A DNA stretch of 64,000 bases from Candidatus Puniceispirillum sp. (GTDB lineage: Bacteria; Pseudomonadota; Alphaproteobacteria; Puniceispirillales; Puniceispirillaceae): positions 62,001 through 126,000 of the forward strand of contig JAOEVD010000001.1 of the NCBI GenBank assembly GCA_028383305.1. The letters are read 5' to 3'. Each line of letters opens with the position of its first letter. The stretch's first letter is position 1. This document shows, piece after piece, positions 47,136-56,506 of the stretch. Position numbers and translations under genes: made by a program. The notes beneath the pieces are model-generated. The model was given only the letters and a program-made list of their open reading frames with translations, did not search any database and was not told the origin of the DNA.

Positions 47136-48185
47136 CTATTGAAAAAAATCGGCGAGTTCAGCAGCAAATTGATCAGCTGCTTTCACATCAATATCAAGAT
47201 GGGTAACAAGCCGGATCACGCGATCACCACCGCCAAGCAAAATACCGCGCGATGCGAGATGCACCCGAAGCGGGTCTGCCGCCCCTTCGGGAACCGTTAT
47301 AAACAACATATTTGTTTCAACCAGATCAGCATCAACTGCGATTGGTCCAATTTTATTCAATTGATCGGCAAGTCGCCGCGCCATGGCATGATCATCGGCA
47401 AGCCGGTCAATATGGTGATCAAGCGCATAAATGCCTGCCGCCGCCAGAATGCCAACCTGGCGCATGCCACCACCAACCAATTTGCGCATCCGGTGTGCCC
47501 GCGCAATAAAATCATGCGCACCAACAAGAACCGATCCTGCCGGTGTGCCAAGTCCCTTTGACAGGCATAAGGACACACTATCAACTGAATCAACAATCTG
47601 TTTGGCAGGCACGCCAAGCTTGACCACGGCATTCATCAGCCTTGCCCCATCAAGATGCACGCCAAGCCCGCTATCTTTGCCAGCTTTGGCAAGGCCGTCA
47701 ATAACCCCAACATCATGTACATGACCAGATATGGTATTTTCAAGACATAGCAAACGGCTAATCGGACAATGCGGATCATCTGGCTTAACGGCCTCGGTGA
47801 TTTGTGATGGTGTCATCAAACCGCGATGGTCGGTTCCAATCGCCTCCATCATCACGCCGCCAAGAACCGAAACCCCACCAGCCTCATAACGATGAACATG
47901 ATAGCAATCACCGACCAGCAATTCATCACCGCGCTGGCAATGCGATAAAAGCGCAACAAGATTAGACTGGGTACCACTCGCAACAAACAGGCCAGCCTGT
48001 TTGCCAAGAAGCGTGGCAACCTTGTCTTGAAGCTCATTAACCGTGGGGTCATCCCCATAAACATCATCACCCACTTCGGCTGTTGCCATGGCTTGGCGCA
48101 TTGCCGCTGTTGGTTTTGTTACAGTGTCGCTTCGAAGATCTATAAATGCCGGTTTGTTATGCAAGGCCACGTCCTGATAATTCAT
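47136..48185 (-). CDS. ltaE: Low-specificity L-threonine aldolase-type PLP enzyme
   Basis: Cleaves beta-hydroxy-alpha-amino acids to glycine and an aldehyde. The 349 aa fold-type I enzyme shows DLRSDTVTKPTAAMRQAM, EVGDDVYGDDPTVNELQ, LFVASGTQSNLVAL, CLENTISGHVHDV, HLDGARLMNA and the PLP lysine K210 in SLCLSKGLGTPAGSVL. Its start overlaps the stop of the ferredoxin-reductase-type gene (ATGA), so it belongs to the same operon as the heterocycle genes. It could simply supply glycine or act on a pathway aldehyde; the natural substrate is unknown. Confidence 0.88.
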   Translation of the reverse strand: MNYQDVALHNKPAFIDLRSDTVTKPTAAMRQAMATAEVGDDVYGDDPTVNELQDKVATLLGKQAGLFVASGTQSNLVALLSHCQRGDELLVGDCYHVHRYEAGGVSVLGGVMMEAIGTDHRGLMTPSQITEAVKPDDPHCPISRLLCLENTISGHVHDVGVIDGLAKAGKDSGLGVHLDGARLMNAVVKLGVPAKQIVDSVDSVSLCLSKGLGTPAGSVLVGAHDFIARAHRMRKLVGGGMRQVGILAAAGIYALDHHIDRLADDHAMARRLADQLNKIGPIAVDADLVETNMLFITVPEGAADPLRVHLASRGILLGGGDRVIRLVTHLDIDVKAADQFAAELADFFQ

Positions 48186-49417
48186 TGTTCATTCCCCGCT
48201 GCAACAAAACCTTTGAGATCAAAATCGCCATTGCCAATATCGTCAGGATCAGGCGACAGTCCAAGATCAAGACATTTTTTGCCAAGCATATAGCCCGCCG
48301 GATCACGAACAGCCTCAACCGCGGCCAATTTTCCATTGTCGCCATAGCTCCAGACGGAAAAACCACCTTCGCGTTTTCCAGATCGCAGTTGATGCCGAAG
48401 ATCGGGCGATGCCAGCGGCACAATACCTGCCGATTGCAGACGAACATCAAATTGTTCCGACCAGAACCACGGCGCTGCTATTGCCGGTTGGGCAAGGCCG
48501 CAAATGGCAGCCGCAGCGCGCGCAGCGGTCATTTGCGCATTATTAACCGATTCGATTCGCAAAGCCGCACCATCAATCAGCGCCACATCACCAATCGCAA
48601 AAATATCCTGAACCGAGCTTTGCATCATTGCGTCAACTAGAATGCCATTACCCGCCTCAATCCCGGCCGACGCTGCCAGATCCAGATCAGGCAGAACGCC
48701 GATCCCGACAAGCAGTAATTCAGCCGCAATCTGGCGACCATCATCAAGCTGCACGCCATTAAAGGCACCGTCCTTTTGCAAAATGTCCTGACAATTTGCG
48801 CCGATATGCAGCCCAACATCATGGCTTTGATGCAATTCGGCAAAAAACGCCGAAATCTGCGGGCTTGCCACCCGCGCCAACAGCCGGTCAGCCATTTCGA
48901 TCACATCAACGCGAAGCCCAAGCTTGGTCAAACTTGCAGCAACCTCCAGCCCGATATAACCGCCGCCAATCACCACCGCATGCTGGCGACCCGAAACCGC
49001 CTTGCGCAAAGCATATGCATCATCAGGATGGCGAAGCACAAACACTCCATCAAGACCCGCCGCCGCCACAAGCTGTCGCGGAACCGCCCCAGTGGCAAGC
49101 ACCAGCTTGTCATAGTTATGCTGACTGTCATCATCGAGATTTAGCTGTTTTTGCAGCGGATCAATCAACACCGCCTCCCGCCCATCAAGCAATTCAATAT
49201 CATGCGCGGCAAACCAGTCGGGTCGCCGTAAAAGAAATTTGGCATCATCTTTACCATCAGCCTGCAAAAAAGCCTTTGATAATGGCGGGCGTTCAAGCGG
49301 CGCATCGACCAGCCGGTCAATGATGCAAATTCGGCCAGCATAACCATTTGCCCGCAATTGTTCAGCGCAGGAAACCCCTGCATGACTGGCACCAACGATA
49401 ATGATTTGATCTGCCAT
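48182..49417 (-). CDS. Ferredoxin reductase-type FAD/NAD(P)H oxidoreductase
   Basis: A 411 aa flavoprotein of the putidaredoxin/rubredoxin-reductase family that transfers electrons between NAD(P)H and a small iron-sulfur protein. FAD site IIIVGASHAGVSCAEQLRANG, LERPPLSKAFL, second nucleotide site AVVIGGGYIGLEVAASLTKLGLRVDVIE, and SVQDIFAIGDVAL are present, with the C-terminal reductase domain (APWFWSEQFDVRLQSAG). It is translationally coupled to the threonine aldolase gene and 26 bp after the HAD gene. In this operon it could exchange electrons with the ferredoxin used by the ring reductase or the Mo hydroxylase; no ferredoxin gene is in the window. Confidence 0.87.
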   Translation of the reverse strand: MADQIIIVGASHAGVSCAEQLRANGYAGRICIIDRLVDAPLERPPLSKAFLQADGKDDAKFLLRRPDWFAAHDIELLDGREAVLIDPLQKQLNLDDDSQHNYDKLVLATGAVPRQLVAAAGLDGVFVLRHPDDAYALRKAVSGRQHAVVIGGGYIGLEVAASLTKLGLRVDVIEMADRLLARVASPQISAFFAELHQSHDVGLHIGANCQDILQKDGAFNGVQLDDGRQIAAELLLVGIGVLPDLDLAASAGIEAGNGILVDAMMQSSVQDIFAIGDVALIDGAALRIESVNNAQMTAARAAAAICGLAQPAIAAPWFWSEQFDVRLQSAGIVPLASPDLRHQLRSGKREGGFSVWSYGDNGKLAAVEAVRDPAGYMLGKKCLDLGLSPDPDDIGNGDFDLKGFVAAGNEQ

Positions 49418-49443
49418 GAAAATCCTATCCGCAAATTCCAGAG

Positions 49444-50187
49444 TTACCGCAAAGACCGGCGCGCCATTAAGGCAGGTAATTGATCAATCCTGCCAATAAC
49501 ATTCTCGTGATGAATATCTTGATGTGGGCGGTTGTCAACGCTGTCGGCAATACAGATGAAATCACCTGCCTTTGCCGCAATGGCCGCACCATAATCAGCC
49601 ATCGTATCCCCAACCATAATGCTTTCCGCTGGTGTCACACCGGCAATCTGGCAACAGTGCAAAAACCCATGCGGCTCGGGTTTTGACCCAAAGCCACTAT
49701 CCGCACCAACCACCGTACAAAATAAATCCAGAACGCCAATATCCTGCATGTTTCTTTTGGCGCTGCTCTCACTGTCATTGGTCAAAATCGCAAGCTGATA
49801 GCCATCCTTGTGAAGCTGGCGAAGCGGCGCTTCAACCTCGCCTTTTGGCACGGTCTGATTGCGCCCATGCCGATCGACCAATATTTGCACATCCTGCTTA
49901 TAACGATTATCCTGATCAAGCTTGATCATATGGCTTGGCAGCATTTTCTGCCAACAGCTGCGAATATCGGCAAAGGAACCGGCGGCAAATATACCGCGTG
50001 AGTCAATTTGGCCAGCAGCTTCATCAACGCCAATAGCCGCCAGCAATTCAACCCCGCCAATATCGCCATCCCAATCATCGGGAATACGGCTTGCGGTATA
50101 ATGCGCCACAGCCCGTGCCACCGGCAGCCATGTCGCCTCCAGATCAAGGATCACTCCATCTTTATCAAACACGATTAAATCAGTCAT
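49444..50187 (-). CDS. HAD family hydrolase (phosphoglycolate phosphatase-like)
   Basis: A 247 aa haloacid-dehalogenase hydrolase with motif I LIVFDKDGVILDLEATW (two aspartates), motif II LAILTNDSE, a lysine in GSKPEPHGF and motif IV IMVGDTMADYGAA. The start is taken at the ATG at 50187, just before motif I; the frame is open 48 codons upstream without support. It lies 155 bp after the UPF0280 gene and 26 bp before the reductase gene. Substrate unknown; phosphatase activity is expected from the family. Confidence 0.87.
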   Translation of the reverse strand: MTDLIVFDKDGVILDLEATWLPVARAVAHYTASRIPDDWDGDIGGVELLAAIGVDEAAGQIDSRGIFAAGSFADIRSCWQKMLPSHMIKLDQDNRYKQDVQILVDRHGRNQTVPKGEVEAPLRQLHKDGYQLAILTNDSESSAKRNMQDIGVLDLFCTVVGADSGFGSKPEPHGFLHCCQIAGVTPAESIMVGDTMADYGAAIAAKAGDFICIADSVDNRPHQDIHHENVIGRIDQLPALMARRSLR

Positions 50188-50342
50188 CAATATCCACAGC
50201 CCATAAACGGAACTCAATAAATGCGGCCCATAAAATGGGCGGAAAATCTCTTGCCGGCTAGAGTGAACGATTTTGACGCCATGACCAAGCCGCTTTTGCA
50301 AAATACCGCCAGCCCTGCACGCGCCAGTCATTCAATTGCCAA

Positions 50343-51317
50343 TCATTCATTGGCAATGATAAAGCTTCGCCCGCCAAGCCGCGCATAGGCGGTCATGATC
50401 TGCCCGTCATCACACATTTGGCGAGCAAGAGTTGCACCGGCGGCAAGCGCATGATCAATTTCATCGGCGCTTAAAGGGCCAACATCAACCGTGACAAGCC
50501 GGTCTTTTAAATCACTATCTGGCACAAGGCTGGCCGCAGGCTGGCGTATAATTGCCGGTGACGATATGGTAATCGCATTGGCAATCAAACTGGCGGCAAC
50601 ATCGGCAGCCGCCGCGTTTTGCGCCAGCACGGTAACCGAATCTGCAATCCCAAGTGACAGGCTTCGCCCCCGCCAACCGCTTGTCGCAATGCCGCCAATG
50701 CGATCATGGTCATGCAGCCTGATCTGGCCATGAAGGGGCATATGCCCACCACCACCTCCCAAAGCGGCCATCGCAAAATCGCTAAGATGCGTGTCGCGGT
50801 CATCGGCAATGCCGATATCAAAAAAGGCATCCTTGCCGAGATAGAGCGCAATATCACCGCCATTATTGACCGAAGCCCGATCGAGCTGATTGCCCATTGC
50901 CAGCAAAATTTCATCAGCAGCGCTTCCCGCAACGGCAATCATTGGGGTGATGAAATCAGCCTTGTCATAGCGCGGCAAATGCGGGCTGATCGCCGCCACC
51001 ATGCGTTTGGCAACGGGTCCTTTCAGGCGGTTGATGGTGTTGGAGTCGGCGGGCAATCGCAGCATCGTCAATTCATCGACCAACCGATCAAGCAGGCCGC
51101 AAAACGCATCGGCGGCGCAGGCATAGGCGGCAGCGACTTCGGCTTTGTCGCCTTCAGCGGTGATGATTAAATCAATCGGCCCATGTTGAAGATGTAATCG
51201 GTGATCAAGCCAATTTGCCATTGCCCCGCTTGGCATTCGAACCGGTTGCCCTACCACCGCAGGCAGATTCGCCGATAAAGCAGGTGGGCGAGCGGTTGTG
51301 GCGGCTGACGACAGCAT
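50343..51317 (-). CDS. UPF0280 family protein (ApbE superfamily)
   Basis: An uncharacterised member of the superfamily that includes the FMN transferase ApbE. The family core begins near residue 33 (MANWLDHRLHLQHGPIDLIITAEGD), includes the segment MVAAISPHLPRYDKADFITPMIAVAGSAADEIL and a glycine-rich NNGGDIALYL similar to the ApbE nucleotide region, and ends with RLGGRSFIIANE. Up to 32 extra N-terminal residues depend on the start (ATG at 51317, or later ATGs near 51236 and 51221). It starts 3 bp after the ring-reductase stop. Because 6-hydroxynicotinate reductase carries a covalent flavin, a flavin-attachment role is an attractive inference. Confidence 0.85.
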   Translation of the reverse strand: MLSSAATTARPPALSANLPAVVGQPVRMPSGAMANWLDHRLHLQHGPIDLIITAEGDKAEVAAAYACAADAFCGLLDRLVDELTMLRLPADSNTINRLKGPVAKRMVAAISPHLPRYDKADFITPMIAVAGSAADEILLAMGNQLDRASVNNGGDIALYLGKDAFFDIGIADDRDTHLSDFAMAALGGGGGHMPLHGQIRLHDHDRIGGIATSGWRGRSLSLGIADSVTVLAQNAAAADVAASLIANAITISSPAIIRQPAASLVPDSDLKDRLVTVDVGPLSADEIDHALAAGATLARQMCDDGQIMTAYARLGGRSFIIANE

Positions 51318-51320
51318 GGC

Positions 51321-52820
51321 CTATCGCCTTATTGGCCAAGGATTTTGCGGCTGCTGGGAAAATCGCCTTTTGCCAGCAAGATCGTGATCATTTTGTGGCC
51401 CGACCTTGCCAGCCAGGACATCATCAATCGACATGATATGATCAACATGGCCGCCAAGAGCGATATAATCATCTTTACGCATGGTAAATTCGATTGGCGC
51501 AACCAATGCTGGGGTTGGCACATAGCCAAACGCATTTTCGGGAAGGCTTGTCACATCAACCATCAGCGTGATGCCGCCGCCAGGCCAGATAAAGACCGGC
51601 GCCCCGCCGCAGGTTACCCGCGTTAAAGCGTCTTTGACCGAACGTGTTAGCATCACCGGATTTTCGGTTACACCGGCACGAAGCGACCCGCCAGCCCCAC
51701 CCATGAAACTGACCGAGGTCAATGCCGGTTCGCAATTTTCCTCAATCCGTTTGATTGATGGTTGCAAACGCACCGGCATGGCGGTTCCGACCGGCTGTAA
51801 ATCTTGATCAAGTTCGTAATAGGCAAATTGCTCGCCCGTCGTCGAGACCATCAATAAAGACTGTCCGGGCGTGGCGATCTTCGGATCGAATGGCCCAAGA
51901 ATGGCAAGCGGATCGGTTAGATTCGTGCCGCCCCATCCGGTGCCGGGCTCAGCCACCTGAAAATAACGGCCAGGTGTTGACCGGCGACCCAGAATTTTAA
52001 TGCCAGTCGCAGGCCAGCCGATAACTTTTCCTGCCTGATGTTCAGACATCACGCCGGTAATATGGTCATCGACAATGACCACCTCATCGACCAGATTATG
52101 CCATTGTGCGGCAAACATGCCAATTGTTGCCGACCCGCACCCAACCCGCATGCGCGCCTCGACAACGCCATTGATCACTGGCGCTTTACCCGCCTGCAAC
52201 ACAAGGCTTGATCCATCATCAACCTGCAAATCAACCGCGTCACCATTGCAAAGCGCCAATAGGGTGGCACAGGTGACACGGCCTTCTTTTTTACCGCCAC
52301 CGGTTAAATGATGCACGCCGCCCAATGACAGCATCTGTGATCCATATTCACCCGTTGTGACATGGCCAACCGGTTCACCATCAACCCGCACAAGCGCTCG
52401 TTCAGGGCCAATATGCCGGTCAGTGTCGATTTTGACCTTGGCACCGCAATAGCTGAAAATTCCTTCAGACACGACCGTCACCATATCAACATCATCAACA
52501 ATGCTGCTGACAATAAAGGGTGCTGGCTTGTAATCGGGATAGGTTGTGCCCGCCCCAACCGCAGTCACAAACGCATCTTGCGGGGTAATCAGATCACCAT
52601 CCCACGCGTCACTGCTATCAAGAAATGGCACTAATTCACCACCATCATCAACGCGGCGCTGCATCACCATTAATGGGTCAAGCCGGATAAGCTGGCCGCC
52701 CTCATTCGCATAGCGATCACAAGCCCCCGATTTGCCATCGGCGATATAACACATCACTGGACAGGCATCGCAGCGGATTTTCTCTTCAACGCGTTTGTCA
52801 CGACTGGTTTTTGCTGTCAT
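51321..52820 (-). CDS. hnr: 6-hydroxynicotinate reductase-like ring reductase
   Basis: Homologue of Eubacterium barkeri 6-hydroxynicotinate reductase, which uses reduced ferredoxin to reduce 6-hydroxynicotinate to 1,4,5,6-tetrahydro-6-oxonicotinate and contains covalent flavin and Fe-S clusters. The 499 aa form starts at the ATG at 52820 that overlaps the Mo-subunit stop (ATGA); the frame is open further upstream. Near the N-terminus C17, C20, C24 and C34 form a ferredoxin-like Cys set (RCDACPVMC). VGCGSAT (226-232) lies mid-protein. Other stretches: SEGIFSYCGAKVKIDTD, GGGKKEGRVTC and FIWPGGGITLMVDV. Family assignment is firm; the actual ring substrate is not known. Confidence 0.82.
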   Translation of the reverse strand: MTAKTSRDKRVEEKIRCDACPVMCYIADGKSGACDRYANEGGQLIRLDPLMVMQRRVDDGGELVPFLDSSDAWDGDLITPQDAFVTAVGAGTTYPDYKPAPFIVSSIVDDVDMVTVVSEGIFSYCGAKVKIDTDRHIGPERALVRVDGEPVGHVTTGEYGSQMLSLGGVHHLTGGGKKEGRVTCATLLALCNGDAVDLQVDDGSSLVLQAGKAPVINGVVEARMRVGCGSATIGMFAAQWHNLVDEVVIVDDHITGVMSEHQAGKVIGWPATGIKILGRRSTPGRYFQVAEPGTGWGGTNLTDPLAILGPFDPKIATPGQSLLMVSTTGEQFAYYELDQDLQPVGTAMPVRLQPSIKRIEENCEPALTSVSFMGGAGGSLRAGVTENPVMLTRSVKDALTRVTCGGAPVFIWPGGGITLMVDVTSLPENAFGYVPTPALVAPIEFTMRKDDYIALGGHVDHIMSIDDVLAGKVGPQNDHDLAGKRRFSQQPQNPWPIRR

Positions 52821-55576
52821 GACGGCCTGCCTTGGGCAGCCTGCGCTGCCACAACCGCCGCGCAAACTTTATCAGGTGTTGCTGGCAAATCATAAATCGC
52901 GGCACCCGTTGCATGGCGAATGGCGTTCAAAATTGCTGGTGCGGTTGGGATCAAAACATGCTCGCCAAGCCCCTTTGCCCCATAGGGGCCTTCTTCATCG
53001 GCAACTTCAACAATCACATGATCAAATTGCGGCACATCACCAATCGTCGGGATCAAATAATCATGCAGATTTTCAGTGCGGCCGGGTTGATAATCTTCCA
53101 TCAAAGCCATGCCAATGCCCTGCGCAACACCGCCTTCGATCTGACCTTCGACAAGCAAGGGGTTAATCGCCCGCCCGACATCATGCGCTGTTGTGATCTT
53201 ATCAAGCCGCACAAGGCCAAGCGCTGCATCAACCGACAATTCAACCATCTGTGCGCCATAGCCAAACACCGCATAGGGAATGCCTTGCCCCTTTTCATCA
53301 AGCGGGCTGGTTGGTGGATCATAGGTTTCTTCAGCCATAAACACATAGCCATAGTCATTGATCGGCATATCTGCTAATGCAATGCGCAATGTACCGCCAC
53401 CAGCATCAGCCAGCGTCAAGACCGCACCATCAAGCGCGATTTTGGCATTGGCATCAACATTCCCGTGCCGAAGCACCATATCGCGCAAAGCCATGCCCGA
53501 CAGCATTGCCGCCTTGCCCGAAACAAAGGTTTGGCGTGAAGCAGATGTTTTACCGCAATCAGGGGTGAGATCGGTATCACCGCCAAGAATTTGTACATCG
53601 TGAACCGGAACGCCCAACGCATCTGCGGCGATCTGGGTAATCACCGTATTGGCACCTTGGCCAATATCCATGGCGCCCTGATGCAGAACAATTCTGCCAT
53701 CGGCAGTGATGCCCATGCGCATTGTTGACGGGTTTGGCAATGACGTATTGCCGCAGCCATACCAACAGCTGGCAATGCCAACACCCTTGCGCCATGGGTT
53801 GTCATCACGAATTGCGGTCTGGTTAAAACTGGCTGCAGATGCGACAGCGGCATGCCAGCTATCTTCAAGCGCGGCAAAACAATCATCAATGCCAACACCG
53901 CTGTTAAAGACCTGACCGGTTACGGTTGGCACGCCATTTTTCAATGCGTTCAAACGCCGGAAAGCCAATCGGTCTATACCTAGTTTTTCCGCAAGCAAAT
54001 CAAAGGCGCATTCCTGTGCCACCGCTGATTGCGGCACACCAAACCCACGAAACGCGCCTGCTGGCGGTGCATTGGTATGAACTGCAACGCTATTGGCGCG
54101 GTAATCTTTTGTTGCATAGGGGCCGCTAGCATGGATCGGCACACGGTTGGCAACGGTTGGCCCCCAGCTGGCATAAGCGCCAGTGTTAAAAATACCATCA
54201 AACACAAAACCGCTAATCCGACCAGTTTCGTCACAGCCAACAGCAAGCCGGATATCGGAAGGGTGACGCTTGGTCGATGCTCGCATTGATTCGCCACGGC
54301 TATAGCAAATATGCGCTGGACGCCCTAACACCCATGCCGCAAGCGCAACATAGGGCTGAAAAGACACATCCAGCTTTGAGCCAAAGCCGCCGCCACAAGC
54401 CGATGGCACAACCCGAATGGCCTCAAGCTCCATGCCCATAATCTCGGCAAGGCTCTCACGATCCATTTGCGCCGCCTGCGTACAGCCATGAATGACAATC
54501 CGGTTGCCCTCACGGGTGGCATAGCCTGCCTCAGGCTCGATATAGGCATGTTCGATAAAGGGTGTTGTTGTATGAATCTCGACCTTATGCGCCGCCGCCG
54601 CAAGCGCCTGATCGGCGTCACCGGTTTCGACATAGCCACGAACAAGAATATTGCCATCACGATTTGCATGCATCTTGCGTGCGCCATCCGCCATCGCTGA
54701 TGCAGGCGATAGCATCGTTTCATGCGGGGTCCATTTGATTGGAAAATCGGCTTCGTCAAAATGCCTTATCACATCGGCATCACCAACAATCGCTGCCACT
54801 GCATCACCGCGATATAGGGCTGTTGTTTCGGCAAAAACCGGCTGATCGGCAAAGGGCGGAATCACCCCAAAACAATTGCGGCCGGGAATATCGCTGGCAT
54901 CAAGAACTGCCAAAATACCAGGATGGCTTGCCAGAAACTCTGTCTTATCGCCAATTTCAAAACTGCTGTAATGATGCGGGCTGCGGATTACCCTCACCAA
55001 CAGCGCATCTTGCGGCACCGCGTCATCACCATAGATCAGGCTGCCATCGACTTTGGGCTGGCCATCGAGATGCCGGATGGGGCTGCCAACATTCTGCCCT
55101 GCCTGTGGTCGCGGCGATATTTTGGCATCGCCACCAACCGCCAGAACCGCATCAATGATCTTGCTATAGCCGGTACAACGGCACAAAACCCCACCAAGCG
55201 CATCTTCGACATCATGCCGGTTTGGTGCGCGGTTTTCAGCCAATAACGCCGATGCCGCCACCATCATGCCCGGGGTGCAGATACCGCATTGTGCAGCCCC
55301 ATGCGCTAGAAAACTATCTTGTAATTTGGCAATTGTGCCATCAGCATGCAGTCCTTCGATGCTGGTCACTGCGGCACCTTCAACCTGCGCAATTGCTGTC
55401 AGGCAACTGCAAATCGGAGCGCCATCAAGAAGCACGCTACAAGCACCACAATCACCGGCGTTACAGCCAATCTTGGTACCCGGCAAATCCATTTCAGTAC
55501 GCAAAACATCACTCAAGCGGGTGCTGGCGGGAAGCTGGCTGGTGACTGGCTTGCCATTCAAGGTAAAACAGGTCAT
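52817..55576 (-). CDS. Molybdenum hydroxylase, fused [2Fe-2S] and Mo-cofactor subunit (xanthine dehydrogenase family)
   Basis: Hydroxylates a carbon next to a ring nitrogen, or oxidises an aldehyde, with water as oxygen source. This 919 aa chain fuses two normally separate parts. Residues about 1-155 are the iron-sulfur subunit with both clusters (C38, C43, C46, C58; and C97, C100, C132, C134). The rest is the Mo-binding subunit, with GGGFGSKLD, AGAFRGFGVPQ, GAMDIGQGANT and the catalytic glutamate E872 in GAKGLGE. The start at 55576 overlaps the FAD-subunit stop (ATGA), and its stop overlaps the ring-reductase start. Context points to nicotinate-dehydrogenase-type action; the substrate is inferred. 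Confidence 0.88.
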   Translation of the reverse strand: MTCFTLNGKPVTSQLPASTRLSDVLRTEMDLPGTKIGCNAGDCGACSVLLDGAPICSCLTAIAQVEGAAVTSIEGLHADGTIAKLQDSFLAHGAAQCGICTPGMMVAASALLAENRAPNRHDVEDALGGVLCRCTGYSKIIDAVLAVGGDAKISPRPQAGQNVGSPIRHLDGQPKVDGSLIYGDDAVPQDALLVRVIRSPHHYSSFEIGDKTEFLASHPGILAVLDASDIPGRNCFGVIPPFADQPVFAETTALYRGDAVAAIVGDADVIRHFDEADFPIKWTPHETMLSPASAMADGARKMHANRDGNILVRGYVETGDADQALAAAAHKVEIHTTTPFIEHAYIEPEAGYATREGNRIVIHGCTQAAQMDRESLAEIMGMELEAIRVVPSACGGGFGSKLDVSFQPYVALAAWVLGRPAHICYSRGESMRASTKRHPSDIRLAVGCDETGRISGFVFDGIFNTGAYASWGPTVANRVPIHASGPYATKDYRANSVAVHTNAPPAGAFRGFGVPQSAVAQECAFDLLAEKLGIDRLAFRRLNALKNGVPTVTGQVFNSGVGIDDCFAALEDSWHAAVASAASFNQTAIRDDNPWRKGVGIASCWYGCGNTSLPNPSTMRMGITADGRIVLHQGAMDIGQGANTVITQIAADALGVPVHDVQILGGDTDLTPDCGKTSASRQTFVSGKAAMLSGMALRDMVLRHGNVDANAKIALDGAVLTLADAGGGTLRIALADMPINDYGYVFMAEETYDPPTSPLDEKGQGIPYAVFGYGAQMVELSVDAALGLVRLDKITTAHDVGRAINPLLVEGQIEGGVAQGIGMALMEDYQPGRTENLHDYLIPTIGDVPQFDHVIVEVADEEGPYGAKGLGEHVLIPTAPAILNAIRHATGAAIYDLPATPDKVCAAVVAAQAAQGRPS

Positions 55577-56454
55577 GCCGCCACCCCTTTGGCAAAATTC
55601 GATTGCTGTTTGCAAAGCAGGCGGCGCGTAATTTCGCATGATGCCTGCAGCCGATAAGCGGCCGTTGCCCGCACATCATTTATTGGCGAAAGACCGGTGA
55701 AAAGATCTGGCGTAACCCGCGCGCTGGCGGTTGCCAATGCCGTATCACGCAATGCGTCCTCAAGCTGATCCATGCGTTTGGCAACTTCACTACACGCGCC
55801 AATCGACAAGGCCACATCACGAATGATGCCAGCTTCATCAACCGCCAGCCTCAATGCTGCCATGCTGATCGAAATCACCAGATAGGATCGCGCGCCAAGC
55901 TTTAAAAAGCCCGATTGTCCAGCTGTTGACGCTGCCGGTAACCGCAATGCGCTTACCATCTCGCCATCACCAAGCGCGGTTTTGCGATTGCCAAGAATAA
56001 ACGCCGACAACGGCAAATAGCGCAATCCAGACGCACCGGCAATTTCAACCTCGGCATCAAGCGTCAATAAAGGCGGCACGCCATCTGCGGCAGGCGAGGC
56101 GTTGCATAGATTGCCAATAATGGTGGCGCGGTTTTGAATTTGCACCGACCCGACTTCACGCGCGGCGGCCTTTAACCCGTCAAAGGCAGGGGGCACATCA
56201 GCGTCAATCAGCGTTCGCCAGCTGGCAGCCGCGCCAATCCGCCAATAGTCACCGTCAAATGCGACTGTGCTAAGCGCGGCAATTCCCGAAATATCCAAGA
56301 TCGCACCAGTCAATGGCCGATCCTGCAATCGAGGAAACACATCCGTACCACCGGCAAGAATGGTTCTTGGCCCTTTGGCAAGCGTGGCAATGGCTGCCTC
56401 TAGACTGTCGACCCGCACATAATCTGCGGCACCTGCGCCTATTTCGCCTTGCAT
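55573..56454 (-). CDS. FAD subunit of the molybdenum hydroxylase (CoxM/XdhB type)
   Basis: Passes electrons from the Fe-S clusters to the final acceptor. The 293 aa protein has the FAD-binding motifs RTILAGGTDVFPRLQ and VQIQNRATIIGNLCNASPAADGVPPLLTLDAEV and the C-terminal CO-dehydrogenase flavoprotein domain. GGAGAG lies just before the ATG at 56454. Its stop overlaps the start of the fused Fe-S/Mo subunit by 4 nt, so the two form one enzyme. It follows the aldehyde oxidoreductase gene by 52 bp. Confidence 0.9.
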   Translation of the reverse strand: MQGEIGAGAADYVRVDSLEAAIATLAKGPRTILAGGTDVFPRLQDRPLTGAILDISGIAALSTVAFDGDYWRIGAAASWRTLIDADVPPAFDGLKAAAREVGSVQIQNRATIIGNLCNASPAADGVPPLLTLDAEVEIAGASGLRYLPLSAFILGNRKTALGDGEMVSALRLPAASTAGQSGFLKLGARSYLVISISMAALRLAVDEAGIIRDVALSIGACSEVAKRMDQLEDALRDTALATASARVTPDLFTGLSPINDVRATAAYRLQASCEITRRLLCKQQSNFAKGVAA

Positions 56455-56506
56455 AAAACTCTCCGCGCCACAACCTTGCTTTGCATTCTAGACCTCATCC
56501 AAAATC

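Noticed and set aside
50188-50342. N-terminal extension of the HAD protein
   Set aside because: The open frame continues upstream but has no family likeness; motif I starts right after the ATG at 50187.
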